Position numbers and translations under genes: made by a program. Below the pieces are notes generated by a model. The model had not been told where the DNA came from. It saw nothing but the letters and a program-made list of their open reading frames with translations, and ran no database searches. A stretch of DNA of 64,000 bases from the NCBI RefSeq assembly GCF_003852405.1, contig NZ_QAJM01000023.1, positions 62,001 through 126,000 on the forward strand, written 5' to 3'. The DNA is from Pseudomonas sp. KBW05. Lineage in GTDB: Bacteria; Pseudomonadota; Gammaproteobacteria; Pseudomonadales; Pseudomonadaceae. Position 1 is the first letter of the stretch. The number at the start of each line of letters is the position of its first letter. This document shows, in pieces, positions 44,542 through 53,709 of this stretch.

Positions 44542-44565
44542 ATCCCGCCGAGTGCGGGATTTTTC
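44542..44565 (+). terminator. Terminator-like hairpin before major capsid gene
   Basis: ATCCCGC (44542-44548), loop CGAGT, GCGGGAT (44554-44560), then TTTTTC. Followed by TGGAGAG and the capsid start. Confidence 0.72.
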
Positions 44566-44584
44566 GTTTCTGGAGAGTACCCCC

Positions 44585-45580
44585 ATGGCCGAGATCGCCA
44601 TTTTTGAAGACGATGCGTTCAGCGTCTCCTCGTTGACCGCTGCAATCAATGACCAGGAATACCTGCCGGGCCGCATTAGCAGCCTGGGCCTGTTCCGCGA
44701 AGAGGGCATCAGCACCCTGACTGTGCAGATCGAGAAGGACGGCGACACCCTGGCCCTCGTGCCGGCGGGTGAGCGTGGTACGTCGGGCCTGGTGGTCGGC
44801 GCGACCAAGCGGACGCTGATCCCTTTCAACACCGTGCACCTGCCGGAACGCTTCACCATCAAGGCCGATGAGATCCAGGGCATCCGCGCCTTCGGCACGC
44901 GCACCGAGTTGCAGGCGGTGCAGGATGTGGTCAACAAGCGTCTGGCGAAAGCTCGCCGTCAGTTGGATGCGACCCACGAGTTCCAGCGCATGGGCGCCCT
45001 GAACGGGCAAGTTCTGGACGCCGATGGCAAGACAGTCCTGTTGGATATTTATAAATCCTTCGGCGTGAATCGCCAGAAACTGCAGATGGGCTTGAACAGT
45101 CCAGACACCGAACTGCGGGTCAAATGTGGCGAAGCGCTGGATATGCAAGAGGAGGCACTCGGTAGCGTCACCAGCAGCGGCTCCCGTGGTCTGTGCGGCA
45201 AAAACTTCTGGAACAAGCTGATCGTCCACAAATCGGTCAAAGACACCTACCTCAACACCATGCAGGCCGCAGCGCTCCGTGGCGATGCGCGTGAAATCTT
45301 CGAGTTCGGCGGGATCGTCTGGGAGCGCTATCGCGGCAAGGTGGCGGGTGTTTCGTTCGTCCATGACGACAAGGCGCTGCTGGTTCCCGAGGGCGTGCCG
45401 GATCTGTATATCTCGTGCTTCGCACCGGCTGACTACATGGAAACGGTCAATACCCAGGGCATTCCGTACTACAGCAAGATCGAGCCAATGCAGTTCGGCA
45501 AGGGTGTGGCCGGTGAGGCGCAGTCCAACCCGCTGCACCTGTGCACGCGGCCTCGGGCGCAGATCCTGCTGGAGATGTGA
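44585..45580 (+). CDS. Major capsid protein (lambda gpE family)
   Basis: 331 residues starting MAEIAIFEDDAFSVSSLTAAIND, with NTVHLPERFTIKADEIQGIRAFG and the C-terminal FAPADYMETVNTQGIPYYSKIEPMQFGKGVAGEAQSNPL (split here for brevity), the lambda gpE pattern. ATG 44585 was chosen because GGAGAG lies about 8 bp upstream; an in-frame GTG-type start at 44552 would begin inside the hairpin region. Confidence 0.92.
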   Translation: MAEIAIFEDDAFSVSSLTAAINDQEYLPGRISSLGLFREEGISTLTVQIEKDGDTLALVPAGERGTSGLVVGATKRTLIPFNTVHLPERFTIKADEIQGIRAFGTRTELQAVQDVVNKRLAKARRQLDATHEFQRMGALNGQVLDADGKTVLLDIYKSFGVNRQKLQMGLNSPDTELRVKCGEALDMQEEALGSVTSSGSRGLCGKNFWNKLIVHKSVKDTYLNTMQAAALRGDAREIFEFGGIVWERYRGKVAGVSFVHDDKALLVPEGVPDLYISCFAPADYMETVNTQGIPYYSKIEPMQFGKGVAGEAQSNPLHLCTRPRAQILLEM

Positions 45581-45582
45581 CC

Positions 45583-45903
45583 GTGGCCTTCCGCGACCTG
45601 ATCGACGACATCGACGACGTGGTGTTTGAAACCCTCGGCGACAGCGCCTTGATCGAAGGCCGCGCCGAGCCGGTGCTGGGCATGTTCTCGGCACCGTGGA
45701 AGCAACCGGCGTTCGGCAAGGTCCAGACCGCCATCCGCGAGCCACGCTTCGAGATTCGCGTGAAGGATTCGGAAGGTCTGAGCAGAGGTCTGCGGGTCAC
45801 GGTCGATGTGCCAGCCCTGGATGGCGGCGGTGACTACGACCTGCTGCAACTGGAACCCAACGGCAACGGCCTAGTGGCCCTGATCCTGAGGAAGCGCCCA
45901 TGA
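45583..45903 (+). CDS. Head-tail attachment protein (gpFII-like)
   Basis: 106 residues from a GTG start (VAFRDLIDDIDDVVFETLGD), with a beta-rich body (RFEIRVKDSEGLSRGLRVTVDV). Size and place after the capsid gene fit the lambda FII/phage-attach family. A longer frame starts inside the capsid gene. It overlaps the next gene by 4 bp. Confidence 0.77.
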   Translation: MAFRDLIDDIDDVVFETLGDSALIEGRAEPVLGMFSAPWKQPAFGKVQTAIREPRFEIRVKDSEGLSRGLRVTVDVPALDGGGDYDLLQLEPNGNGLVALILRKRP

Positions 45904-46556
45904 GCGTCGGCAGCTACGTCCATCAGACGCGTGACAGCGGGATGCTCAACATCCAGCCGTCAGCCGTGCATTCCCAGGCGCTGCGCGAGTTCGGGCAGTT
46001 GGTGCCCAAGGCAGCGGCAGCGGCGCAACGGCGTGCGATCAACAAGACGTTGGGTTGGCTGCGCACCCACATCGCCCGCGCCGTGGGCAAGCAGGAGCGC
46101 ATTGCCATCGGCGCCGTCCGGCAACGCCTGCGGGCTTACCCGGTCAGCGGCGGGGCGATGCGCGGCAAGTTGTGGTTCGGGGTCAACGCCATCGAAGCCA
46201 GCCGGATCGGCAAGGCTCGGCAAACCCGCGCCGGGGTTTCGGTAGCGGGGCGGCGTTACCAGGGTGCGTTCTTCAAGCAGGTGTATGGCGGCAGTCCGGA
46301 CATCTGGATCCGCACGTCGAGCAAGCACTTCGACGCCGCCGACTATCCCGGCAGCACGCAGGGCCGACGCAGCTCAGGCTTCATCGCGGAAAGCGACAAC
46401 CGCTTCCCGCTGGCGAAGGCCAAGGTCTCGCTGGACCAGGTGCGGCCGCACTTCGACAACTGGGTGAAACAGGCCGATGAGCGCTTGCTGGAGATCCTCA
46501 AGCAAGAACTCAACTTTGAACTGCAGAAGTACCTCAAGGGGACTGCCCGTGTCTGA
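45900..46556 (+). CDS. Minor tail protein Z family
   Basis: 218 residues. AAAAQRRAINKTLGWLRTHIARAVGKQERIAIGAVRQRL and YGGSPDIWIRTSSKHF match the phage minor tail Z (GPZ) type, here longer than lambda gpZ (about 192). It follows the FII-like gene as in lambda, although the tail genes further on are P2-type. Confidence 0.76.
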   Translation: MSVGSYVHQTRDSGMLNIQPSAVHSQALREFGQLVPKAAAAAQRRAINKTLGWLRTHIARAVGKQERIAIGAVRQRLRAYPVSGGAMRGKLWFGVNAIEASRIGKARQTRAGVSVAGRRYQGAFFKQVYGGSPDIWIRTSSKHFDAADYPGSTQGRRSSGFIAESDNRFPLAKAKVSLDQVRPHFDNWVKQADERLLEILKQELNFELQKYLKGTARV

Positions 46557-47067
46557 TCAGCCTTTTACTCTCGACGTCTTGTACGAGGCCATTGAGCGGC
46601 GGTTGCAGCAGCAGTTGCCGGGTATTCAGGGCGTGTCGTTTTGGCCTGATTTGTCGGCAGACACCACCATCCCCACGCCTGTGGTGTTGCTGGAAATGGC
46701 CGAGATGGAGCCGGCGCAGGATCTCGGCACGGGTGAAACCGCGCTGACCTGCAAGATCGAGGCGCGGATCATCGTCGATTCCATCAGCACGGATCCACAG
46801 CGTCAGGCGGTGCAGTTGGCCTCCCAACTGGCCGTGCTTTTACGCGGACAGAGCTGGGGCCTTGAGGTGGATTGTGCGCAGTTCATGCGCTCCACCCAGG
46901 ACTGGACCAAGCCCGAGCTGGATGGCTATTTCGTTTGGCTGGTGGAGTGGGACCAGACGGTCTACCTGGGCGTTGAAGAATGGCCGTGGCCGGATGAACC
47001 GCCGGGCACCTTGGTCATCGACCTCGGGCCGGGCGTTGGGCAGATCAAGCCGGAGGATCTGGAATGA
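46549..47067 (+). CDS. Tail completion/terminator-type protein, unknown family
   Basis: 172 residues, starting VSDQPFTLDVLYEAIERRLQQQLPG from GTG 46549, with LTCKIEARIIVDSISTDPQRQAVQLASQL. Family not recognised; by position between Z and V it may be a tail terminator. It overlaps Z by 8 bp and V by 4 bp. Confidence 0.68.
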   Translation: MSDQPFTLDVLYEAIERRLQQQLPGIQGVSFWPDLSADTTIPTPVVLLEMAEMEPAQDLGTGETALTCKIEARIIVDSISTDPQRQAVQLASQLAVLLRGQSWGLEVDCAQFMRSTQDWTKPELDGYFVWLVEWDQTVYLGVEEWPWPDEPPGTLVIDLGPGVGQIKPEDLE

Positions 47068-47639
47068 GCTACGCCACGGCGCAACATGATCGGATGATCG
47101 CTTCCACGGTGATGCCTTGCGTTGTCGTCGCGGTGGACTTGCCGGCCGCCATGGTGCGTGTGCAGTCGGGCGATTGGACCAGCGCCTGGGTGCGCTGGCA
47201 CAGCCAGGCTGCCGGCAAGGCGCGCCACTGGCGGGCGCCGAGCCTGGGCGAGCAGGGCGCACTGATCAGCCCCAGCGGGGAGCCGGCGATAGGCACATTC
47301 ATCGCCGGTCTGTACGGCAATGCCGGCGCGCAACCCGACAACCGCGACCATGTGGAAGTCTGGCGTTTCGATGACGGTGGTTCGCTGGTTTACGACTGGG
47401 CGGCACACAGCTACACCATCGATCTGCCGGCGGGCAACGTCACGGTCAAGGTCGGCGGCTCGGTTATGGAGATAACGCCGGACAGCATGCGGCTGGCGTC
47501 GGGCCAGATCCACTTGGTCGGTGTAGTCACCATCGACGGTGCGACCCAGATCAACAGCACGTTGAACACGACCGGCGACATCAACAGTGCCGGTAAGGTC
47601 ATCGATGTCGGTGGCAATACGCCGAACCACAAACACTGA
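47064..47639 (+). CDS. Baseplate assembly protein V
   Basis: 191 residues. OB-fold-like N-terminus (VMPCVVVAVDLPAAMVRVQSGDW, GEQGALISPSGEP) and a beta-helical C-terminus ending in ISINSTLNTTGD-type repeats and the His-rich NTPNHKH end, the gpV spike with metal-binding tip. A terminator-like hairpin follows. Confidence 0.88.
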   Translation: MSYATAQHDRMIASTVMPCVVVAVDLPAAMVRVQSGDWTSAWVRWHSQAAGKARHWRAPSLGEQGALISPSGEPAIGTFIAGLYGNAGAQPDNRDHVEVWRFDDGGSLVYDWAAHSYTIDLPAGNVTVKVGGSVMEITPDSMRLASGQIHLVGVVTIDGATQINSTLNTTGDINSAGKVIDVGGNTPNHKH

Positions 47640-47644
47640 CCCAT

Positions 47645-47665
47645 ACCCGCCTTGTGCGGGTTTTT
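47645..47665 (+). terminator. Terminator-like hairpin after gene V
   Basis: ACCCGC (47645-47650), loop CTTGT, GCGGGT (47656-47661), TTTT. Followed by TTTTAGGAGCC and the next start. Confidence 0.7.
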
Positions 47666-47685
47666 CGTTTTAGGAGCCTCCGTTG

Positions 47686-47883
47686 ATGAGCAAGACCAAA
47701 CCCGAAAGCCTGGAGCCCATCGGGCCTGCTCGCGTGTTCCGCGACAAGCTCTACACCTCGCGCACTCTAGTCTTCCCCGATGGCAGCACGGCGCCGGTGA
47801 TCAAGGGGCGTGTCACGGCCTGTGGCGATGAGCAGTTCGCACTCCTCAAGGCCCACCCGGATCTGGAACAGGTGCAGGAGTAA
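47686..47883 (+). CDS. Small phage protein between V and W
   Basis: 65 residues, MSKTKPESLEPIGPARVFRDKLYTSRTLVFPDG..., with GRVTACGDEQFALLKAH. Small baseplate-associated proteins occur at this place in P2-like phages; family not recognised. ATG 47686 follows an AGGAG site. Confidence 0.66.
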   Translation: MSKTKPESLEPIGPARVFRDKLYTSRTLVFPDGSTAPVIKGRVTACGDEQFALLKAHPDLEQVQE

Positions 47884-47888
47884 CCCCG

Positions 47889-48215
47889 ATGATCGGAATG
47901 GATCGCCGCACCGGCAAACCGCTGTCCGGGCTCGACCATCTCCGGCAGTCCATCGAGGACATTCTCGCCACGCCCGTGGGCAGTCGGCGGATGCGACCCG
48001 AGTACGGCAGCCAGATCCGACGCTTCGTTGACCTGCCGGTTAACGGCGGCTGGAAAAGCGCTGTCCAGGCCGAGGTGGCTCGCTCTTTGGGTCGCTGGGA
48101 GCCGCGGCTAAAGCTGGAACAGGTGCAGGTCGTCGCCATCGTCGGTGGCCGCATCGACTTCAAGCTGACCGGCGAATATAAAGGCGAAAGCCTGTTGTTG
48201 GAGGTGTCGGCATGA
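47889..48215 (+). CDS. Baseplate wedge protein W (GPW/gp25 family)
   Basis: 108 residues with the gp25 pattern: GLDHLRQSIEDILATPVGSRRMRPEYGS and WEPRLKLEQVQV. A wedge component of contractile tails. Overlaps J by 4 bp. Confidence 0.92.
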   Translation: MIGMDRRTGKPLSGLDHLRQSIEDILATPVGSRRMRPEYGSQIRRFVDLPVNGGWKSAVQAEVARSLGRWEPRLKLEQVQVVAIVGGRIDFKLTGEYKGESLLLEVSA

Positions 48216-49093
48216 GCACGGTGGATTTATCGGCGTTGCCGGCGCCGCAGGTGCTGGAGACGCTGGACTACGAAGCCCTGTACGACGAAGGGCTCGCGGC
48301 GTTTCGCGGGTTCATGGGAGACAACTGGTCGGCGGCGCTGGAGAGCGATCCGGTGGTCAAGCTGGTGGAACTGGGCGCCTACGGCAAGATGCAGAACCGG
48401 GCACGGGTCAACGATGCGGCCAAGGCCTTGCTGCTGGCCTACGCGGAAAAGGAAGACCTCGATCAGCTCGCGGGCAACGTCAAGCTGCAGCGATTGGTCA
48501 TTCAGCCGGCCAACCTGCTGGCGGTGCCGCCGGTCGAAGAGGTCCGGGAATCGGACGACGCGCTGCGCGAGCGGATCCAGCTGGTGTACGAAGGGTTGAC
48601 CACAGCCGGCCCGCGTAACAGCTACATCTTCCACGCACGCAACGCGTCGGCGCTGGTGGCCGATGCCACGGCGGAAAGCCCATCGCCGGCCGTGGTGATG
48701 GTCACCGTTCTCAGCCTGATCGGCAGCGGTCAGGCTGATCAGGCCTTGCTTGACCAGGTGTACTCCACGCTTAGCGACGACGACATCCGCCCAGTTGGCG
48801 ACCGTCTCACCGTGCAGAGCGCGCAGATCCTGGAGTACCGGATCGACGCCGTGCTGCACATGATCGGCGCCGGCCCGGAAAACGACGCGATTTTATCCGA
48901 AGCCATCAAACGCCTTGCTGCCTGGATCAACCCGCGCAAACGCCTGGCACTGGAAGTCGCTCGCTCCGGCATCGACGCTCAACTGCACATCAGCGGTGTG
49001 GGACGGGTCGAGTTGAAAAACTGGGTCGACCTGAAACCGACCAAATACCAGGCGGCGTACTGCACAGGCTTCAGTGTGGTGCTCGGAGGATGA
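48212..49093 (+). CDS. Baseplate assembly protein J
   Basis: 293 residues: LETLDYEALYDEGLAAF start, GRARVNDAAKALLLAYAEKEDLDQLAG and IQLVYEGLTTAGPRNSYIFHAR. The P2 gpJ family connecting the wedge to tail fibres. Confidence 0.92.
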   Translation: MSTVDLSALPAPQVLETLDYEALYDEGLAAFRGFMGDNWSAALESDPVVKLVELGAYGKMQNRARVNDAAKALLLAYAEKEDLDQLAGNVKLQRLVIQPANLLAVPPVEEVRESDDALRERIQLVYEGLTTAGPRNSYIFHARNASALVADATAESPSPAVVMVTVLSLIGSGQADQALLDQVYSTLSDDDIRPVGDRLTVQSAQILEYRIDAVLHMIGAGPENDAILSEAIKRLAAWINPRKRLALEVARSGIDAQLHISGVGRVELKNWVDLKPTKYQAAYCTGFSVVLGG

Positions 49094-49094
49094 C

Positions 49095-49700
49095 ATGAAC
49101 AGTTTGTTGCCCCTCCACAGCACGCAACTGGAGCGCGCCGTTGAAGTCGCGTTCGCCGAAAAGACCGAGATCCCGTTGCGCTCGCTGTACAACCCGGACA
49201 CCTGCCCGGTGCAGTTGTTGCCGTGGTTGGCCTGGACCTGGTCGGTCGACCGCTGGGACAACAAGTGGTCGGAGGCCGTCAAGCGCTCGGCCATCCGCTC
49301 CGCGTTCTACGTGCATGCGCACAAGGGCACCATCGGCGCCCTGCGGCGGGTAGTCGAGCCGCTGGGCTACCTGATCGACGTCATCGAGTGGTGGCAGACC
49401 ACACCGAAAGGCGTGCCCGGCACCTTTGCCCTGAAGGTTGGCGTGCTGGACACCGGCATTACCGAAGAGATGTACCTGGAGCTGGAGCGCCTGATCGACG
49501 ACGCCAAGCCCGTCAGTCGGCCCATGACCGGGCTGGCGATCAGCCTGGAAAGCACCGGCACCGTGTTTATCGGGGCCTGCGTGTACGAAGGCGACGAACT
49601 CAGCGTTTACCCACCGATACAGCGCGATATCGACGTCAGCGGCGTGTACCGCGTCGGTGGTCGCGAACACCACATCGACACGATGGACATCTATTCATGA
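49095..49700 (+). CDS. Phage tail protein I
   Basis: 201 residues starting MNSLLPLHSTQLERAVE, with YNPDTCPVQLLPWLAWTWSVDRWD and AHKGTIGALRRVVEPLGY, P2 gpI signatures. Overlaps the tail-fibre gene by 4 bp. Confidence 0.9.
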   Translation: MNSLLPLHSTQLERAVEVAFAEKTEIPLRSLYNPDTCPVQLLPWLAWTWSVDRWDNKWSEAVKRSAIRSAFYVHAHKGTIGALRRVVEPLGYLIDVIEWWQTTPKGVPGTFALKVGVLDTGITEEMYLELERLIDDAKPVSRPMTGLAISLESTGTVFIGACVYEGDELSVYPPIQRDIDVSGVYRVGGREHHIDTMDIYS

Positions 49701-51526
49701 CCGACCAAGACAGCCAGTACTTCGCGATCCTTACCGCCATCGGTGAGGCCAAACTAGCCAACGCCATCGCCCTCGGTACGACCTTGACCTTCGCGCAAAT
49801 GGCCGTGGGCGATGCCAATGAAACCAAGCCCATCCCCAACCGCCTGCAAACCAAGCTGATCAACGAGTGTCGACGTGCGCCACTGAATCAGGTGAAGCCC
49901 GACCCGAAAAACCCCGGAGTGATCATCGCCGAGCAGGTCATCCCGGAAAGCGTCGGTGGCTGGTGGGTGCGTGAACTAGCTTTATACGATGCAGCCGGCG
50001 ACATGGTCGCCATTGCCAACTGCGCGCCGACTTACAAGCCGTTGCTCTCGCAGGGTTCCGGCCGGACGCAGGTGATTCGAATCAACCTGGTGGTCAGCAG
50101 CACGGCCAACATTGAACTGAAGATTGATCCGTCCGTAGTGCTCGCCACCCGTGAATTCGTTATCGAGGGATTCGCGCGGATCGATTCACAGGTGTTTACC
50201 GGCACGCCCAAGGCACCGACACCCGATCAATTCGATAGCAGCTCCAGGCTGGCGACGACAGAAGCGCTCTGGCGCGCTGCTGGCAGCTATCGGGGCCAAT
50301 ACGCTGTGGACCGTTCGTTTACGCTGTCTGTCCTGCACCTTGGACAGATTGGGCGTGTGACCGGCGCCGGCGGCTACAGCGTGACCCTGCCGCCAATGGC
50401 GGGTATTCCGCCGGGTCCGGTTATTCGAATTCTCAACGCTTCCCTGGCTGCGATCACCATCATATCGTCCGGGCCGCCCATCAGCGGCGCGGCGCTGACG
50501 CCTGAAGGCGCGGTGATTCTGCCGAGAACCGGCAGTATTGAGTTTTATTGGAACGGCGCGGCTTTGGTCGTCTGGGGCGGCACGGAAGCAATGCGTTTCG
50601 CCGGTTTTGCCGCGCTGGCCTCGCCAGACTTTACCGGTATTCCAACTGGGCCTACCGCATTGGCTGGCAGCAACAGCTATCAGTTGGCGAACGCCGCATT
50701 TGTCTGGGCAGCTGTGAACGCCTATGCCACGACGGTGACTGCCGCACTTGCGTTGAAAGCACCTCTCGCAAGCCCTGCCTTTAGCGGGGTGCCCACGGCC
50801 CCCACAGCGGCGGCAGGTACCAACACGCTGCAACTGGCAAACACGGCGTTTGTTTGGTTGGCAATCAACACCTATGCCACCACGGTCAGTGCCTCGCTGA
50901 ATTTGAAAGCGAACGTGGACAGCCCTGGTTTTACCGGAGTGCCTACAGCACCAACACCAGCCGCCGGGGCCAGTACCAAGCAGATCGCTACGGCCGAGTT
51001 CGTGCAAGCGGCGTTAGCGGCGATTGACCCATGGGCAATGGTGCCGGTTGGTTCGTATGTCCCCCTGCATGATGTCGGGTCCGTACCCGCGCCATCAAGA
51101 ACCAGCCCCTTTTACAAGTACATCAGGTTGACGGCGAGCGATGGTTACAACAACCCCATCCTTGTATCGGAATCAGTCTCCGGCACAGCGCCCGAGCTTA
51201 TCGCTACAGGTGTGGTCAGCTTGGCCGGTAGTCCTTTGAATGGGGTGAGGATCAGCCTGATCAACACCGAACGCCGAACGCTGAAAGCGGGCCTACCGGG
51301 AGTTGTAGAGCAGGATGCCTTGCAAAACATTACGGGTACGTTTGGTGGCGCTGAGGCGAGTCCGTCAACTACCGGCGCGTTCTCTAACGGCGGATGGTTT
51401 GGCAGCGTTGCAGCAGGTGGAAACACCCGAAACGTTTTAAATTTTGATGCCTCGTTGGTTGTCAGGACGGCCGCAGAAACCCGAGTTAAGTCTCTTGGTG
51501 TTACCTATTACTTGAGGGTCAAATAA
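49697..51526 (+). CDS. Tail fibre protein H
   Basis: 609 residues. The N-terminal attachment part (FAILTAIGEAKLANAIALGTTLTFAQMAVGDAN, GGWWVRELALYDAAGDMVAIAN) is the P2 gpH/DUF3751 type; the middle has three-plus copies of a 50-residue repeat; the C-terminus is Thr/Ser/Gly-rich and variable, the receptor-binding part. ATG 49697 overlaps gene I; the frame to 49223 is a shadow. This protein sets host range. Confidence 0.88.
   Translation: MTDQDSQYFAILTAIGEAKLANAIALGTTLTFAQMAVGDANETKPIPNRLQTKLINECRRAPLNQVKPDPKNPGVIIAEQVIPESVGGWWVRELALYDAAGDMVAIANCAPTYKPLLSQGSGRTQVIRINLVVSSTANIELKIDPSVVLATREFVIEGFARIDSQVFTGTPKAPTPDQFDSSSRLATTEALWRAAGSYRGQYAVDRSFTLSVLHLGQIGRVTGAGGYSVTLPPMAGIPPGPVIRILNASLAAITIISSGPPISGAALTPEGAVILPRTGSIEFYWNGAALVVWGGTEAMRFAGFAALASPDFTGIPTGPTALAGSNSYQLANAAFVWAAVNAYATTVTAALALKAPLASPAFSGVPTAPTAAAGTNTLQLANTAFVWLAINTYATTVSASLNLKANVDSPGFTGVPTAPTPAAGASTKQIATAEFVQAALAAIDPWAMVPVGSYVPLHDVGSVPAPSRTSPFYKYIRLTASDGYNNPILVSESVSGTAPELIATGVVSLAGSPLNGVRISLINTERRTLKAGLPGVVEQDALQNITGTFGGAEASPSTTGAFSNGGWFGSVAAGGNTRNVLNFDASLVVRTAAETRVKSLGVTYYLRVK
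50621..51025 (+). repeat. 150-bp tandem repeat in tail fibre gene
   Basis: Repeat units start at 50621, 50771 and 50921, exactly 150 bp (50 residues) apart. Shared motif: SPxFxGxPTxPT...QLAN.AFVW.AxNxYATTV. The third copy is partial (about 35 residues). Confidence 0.87.
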
Positions 51527-51945
51527 TGCCTTATGCCGCAAACAATCAAATCGCCTTCGACCAATTCCACGGTTCGATCAAGATTACGAAAGAGCAGTAC
51601 TCGCAGGCGCTGGAGGGTATGCAGAACGGTCTGGTGGTTAACATTGACGACGGCTTTAAGGTGATCCCGCCGCCGCTGACGTTGCCGCCGGAAACGCCCG
51701 TTCCTACACCGGAGCAGCTCACGCAACTGGCGTTGGCCGAACGAGATCGGCTGCTGGCATACGCGACGATTCGGATTGCTCCACTTCAGTACGCGGTGGA
51801 TCTGGAGGACGCCTCACACGAAGACAAGGAGAAGCTCGACGCCTGGAAGCAATACTGCGTGGCGTTGAACAGGATCGAAGTGCAGGCAGGTTTTCCGCAA
51901 TCCATCAATTGGCCGGTACTGCCTGATAAACCCGTCGCCCCTTAA
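51526..51945 (+). CDS. Tail fibre assembly protein
   Basis: 139 residues, MPYAANNQIAFDQFHGSIKIT, with the LLAYATIRIAPLQYAVDLEDAS end typical of fibre-assembly chaperones. Starts 1 bp into the fibre stop. A chaperone for the fibre C-terminus. Confidence 0.82.
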   Translation: MPYAANNQIAFDQFHGSIKITKEQYSQALEGMQNGLVVNIDDGFKVIPPPLTLPPETPVPTPEQLTQLALAERDRLLAYATIRIAPLQYAVDLEDASHEDKEKLDAWKQYCVALNRIEVQAGFPQSINWPVLPDKPVAP

Positions 51946-51961
51946 GCCTTTTAACCCCTAC

Positions 51962-51986
51962 AAGCCCCGCCCGTGCGGGGCTTTGT
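51962..51986 (+). terminator. Terminator-like hairpin before sheath gene
   Basis: AAGCCCCGC (51962-51970), loop CCGT, GCGGGGCTT (51975-51983), then TGTCG. Followed by TGGAGAG before the sheath ATG. Confidence 0.78.
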
Positions 51987-52005
51987 CGTATCTGGAGAGC
52001 GCACA

Positions 52006-53178
52006 ATGAGTGCAAGTGGATTCTTTCACGGTGTCACCGTCACCAACGTCGACACCGGCTCGCGGCCTATCGCCGTGCCGTCGTCCTCGATCATCGGCCT
52101 TTGCGACACCTTCATCCCTGGCCCCGCTGCCAGTGCCTTGCCCAACCAACTGGTGCTGATCACCCGCGAGAGCGAAGCCGTCGCTGCCTGGGGTGCAGAC
52201 GCGGCCATCACCCAGGCGATCAAGGCCATCTACGTTCGCGCCAAAGCGGTGATCGTTGCCTGCGGCGTGGTGAAGGTGGAGGACGCCGCCGCGCAGACCT
52301 CGGCCATCATCGGCGGCGTGCTGGCGAACGGCACCCGTACCGGCATGCAGGCGTTGCTCGACGGGAAGAGCCGCTTCAACGCGCAGCCGCGTTTGCTGGC
52401 TGCGCCCAAACACACGGCGACCTTGCCCGTCGCCACGGCCTTGGTGGCGTTGAGCGACAAGCTACGGGCCATGGCGATTATCGACGGCCCCAACACCACC
52501 GACGAAGCCGCGATGGAATACCGCGAAAACTTCGGCAGCAAGCGTGTATTCCTCGTCGATCCGGGCGTGCAGTACTGGGACACAGCGGCAAGTGCGACCG
52601 TCAATGCACCGAGTTCCGCGTGGGTCGCCGGGCTTTTCGCCTGGACTGACTCGGAGTACGGCTTCTGGGCCTCGCCGTCGAACAAAGAGTTCGTCGGCCT
52701 CACCGGCACCGGTCGCCCCATTGAGTTCCTGGACGGCGACGAAACCTGCCGGGCCAACCTGCTCAACAACGCGCAGATCACCACGATCATCCGCGATGAC
52801 GGCTACCGCCTGTGGGGCAACCGCACCTGTTCCAGCGATCCAAAGTGGGCGTTTGTCACCCGCGTGCGGACCATGGACATCGTCATGGACGCGATCCTTT
52901 ACGGCCACAAATGGGCGGTCGACCGCTCGATCACCAAGACCTATGTCAGCGACGTGACCGAAGGCCTCGCAGCGTTCATGCGTGACCTGAAAAACCAGGG
53001 CGCGGTGATCAACTTCGAGGTGTTCGCCGACCCCACGCTGAACACGGCCAGCCAACTGGCGCAGGGCAAGGTGTACTGGAACATCCGCTTTACCGACGTA
53101 CCGCCGGCAGAAAACCCCAACTTCCGGGTCGAGGTCACCGACCAGTGGCTGACAGAAGTCCTCGACACCAACGCATAA
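52006..53178 (+). CDS. Tail sheath protein FI
   Basis: 390 residues: MSASGFFHGVTVTNVDTGSRPI, IAVPSSSIIGLCDTF, and the C-terminal GTYRLWGNRT-type sheath core (DGYRLWGNRTCSSDPKW). Contractile sheath subunit of P2-type tails. ATG 52006 follows GGAGAG. Confidence 0.93.
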   Translation: MSASGFFHGVTVTNVDTGSRPIAVPSSSIIGLCDTFIPGPAASALPNQLVLITRESEAVAAWGADAAITQAIKAIYVRAKAVIVACGVVKVEDAAAQTSAIIGGVLANGTRTGMQALLDGKSRFNAQPRLLAAPKHTATLPVATALVALSDKLRAMAIIDGPNTTDEAAMEYRENFGSKRVFLVDPGVQYWDTAASATVNAPSSAWVAGLFAWTDSEYGFWASPSNKEFVGLTGTGRPIEFLDGDETCRANLLNNAQITTIIRDDGYRLWGNRTCSSDPKWAFVTRVRTMDIVMDAILYGHKWAVDRSITKTYVSDVTEGLAAFMRDLKNQGAVINFEVFADPTLNTASQLAQGKVYWNIRFTDVPPAENPNFRVEVTDQWLTEVLDTNA

Positions 53179-53191
53179 AGGAGAACCGCCG

Positions 53192-53695
53192 ATGGTTCCG
53201 CAAACGCTCTACAACATGAACGCCCATATCGACGGCGTTGCCTTTAACGGGGAGATGACCAGTGTGACGCTCCCCAAGCTCACCTTGAAAACCGAGGAGC
53301 ATCGCGCCGGTGGCATGGATGCCCCGGTGGAGATGGACCAGGGCATGGAGAAACTGGAAGCCGGTTTCGCCGGCAAAGGTGCGCGCCCTGAAGCCATGAA
53401 GTTTTTTGGGCTGGCCGATCAGACGGCGTTCAACGGCGTGTTCCGAGGTTCCTTCAAAGGTCAGAAAGGCGCGACGACGGCAGTGGTCGCCACCCTGCGC
53501 GGCATGCTCAAAGAGATCGATCCGGGCGACTGGAAAGCCGGCGAGGCGGGGGAGTTCAAGTACTCCGTTGCAGTCAGCTATTACAAGCTCGAAGTAGGCG
53601 GCCGCCTGATGTACGAGATTGATCCAATCAACTGCGTCCGGGTTATCAACGGCGTTGATCAACTTGCCAGCGTCCGTCGCGACCTGGGCATGTAA
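53192..53695 (+). CDS. Major tail tube protein FII
   Basis: 167 residues, starting MVPQTLYNMNAHIDGVAFNG, with EEHRAGGMDAPVEMDQGMEKLEAGFAG and the C-terminal YEIDPINCVRVINGVDQLA. P2 FII tube subunit. A GGAG site precedes ATG 53192. Confidence 0.93.
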   Translation: MVPQTLYNMNAHIDGVAFNGEMTSVTLPKLTLKTEEHRAGGMDAPVEMDQGMEKLEAGFAGKGARPEAMKFFGLADQTAFNGVFRGSFKGQKGATTAVVATLRGMLKEIDPGDWKAGEAGEFKYSVAVSYYKLEVGGRLMYEIDPINCVRVINGVDQLASVRRDLGM

Positions 53696-53709
53696 GGGAA
53701 ATAGCTTTC

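Noticed and set aside
49223-49696. Extended start of the tail fibre frame inside gene I
   Set aside because: It is Arg/Pro-rich shadow translation; MTDQDSQYFAIL at 49697 is the family N-terminus.
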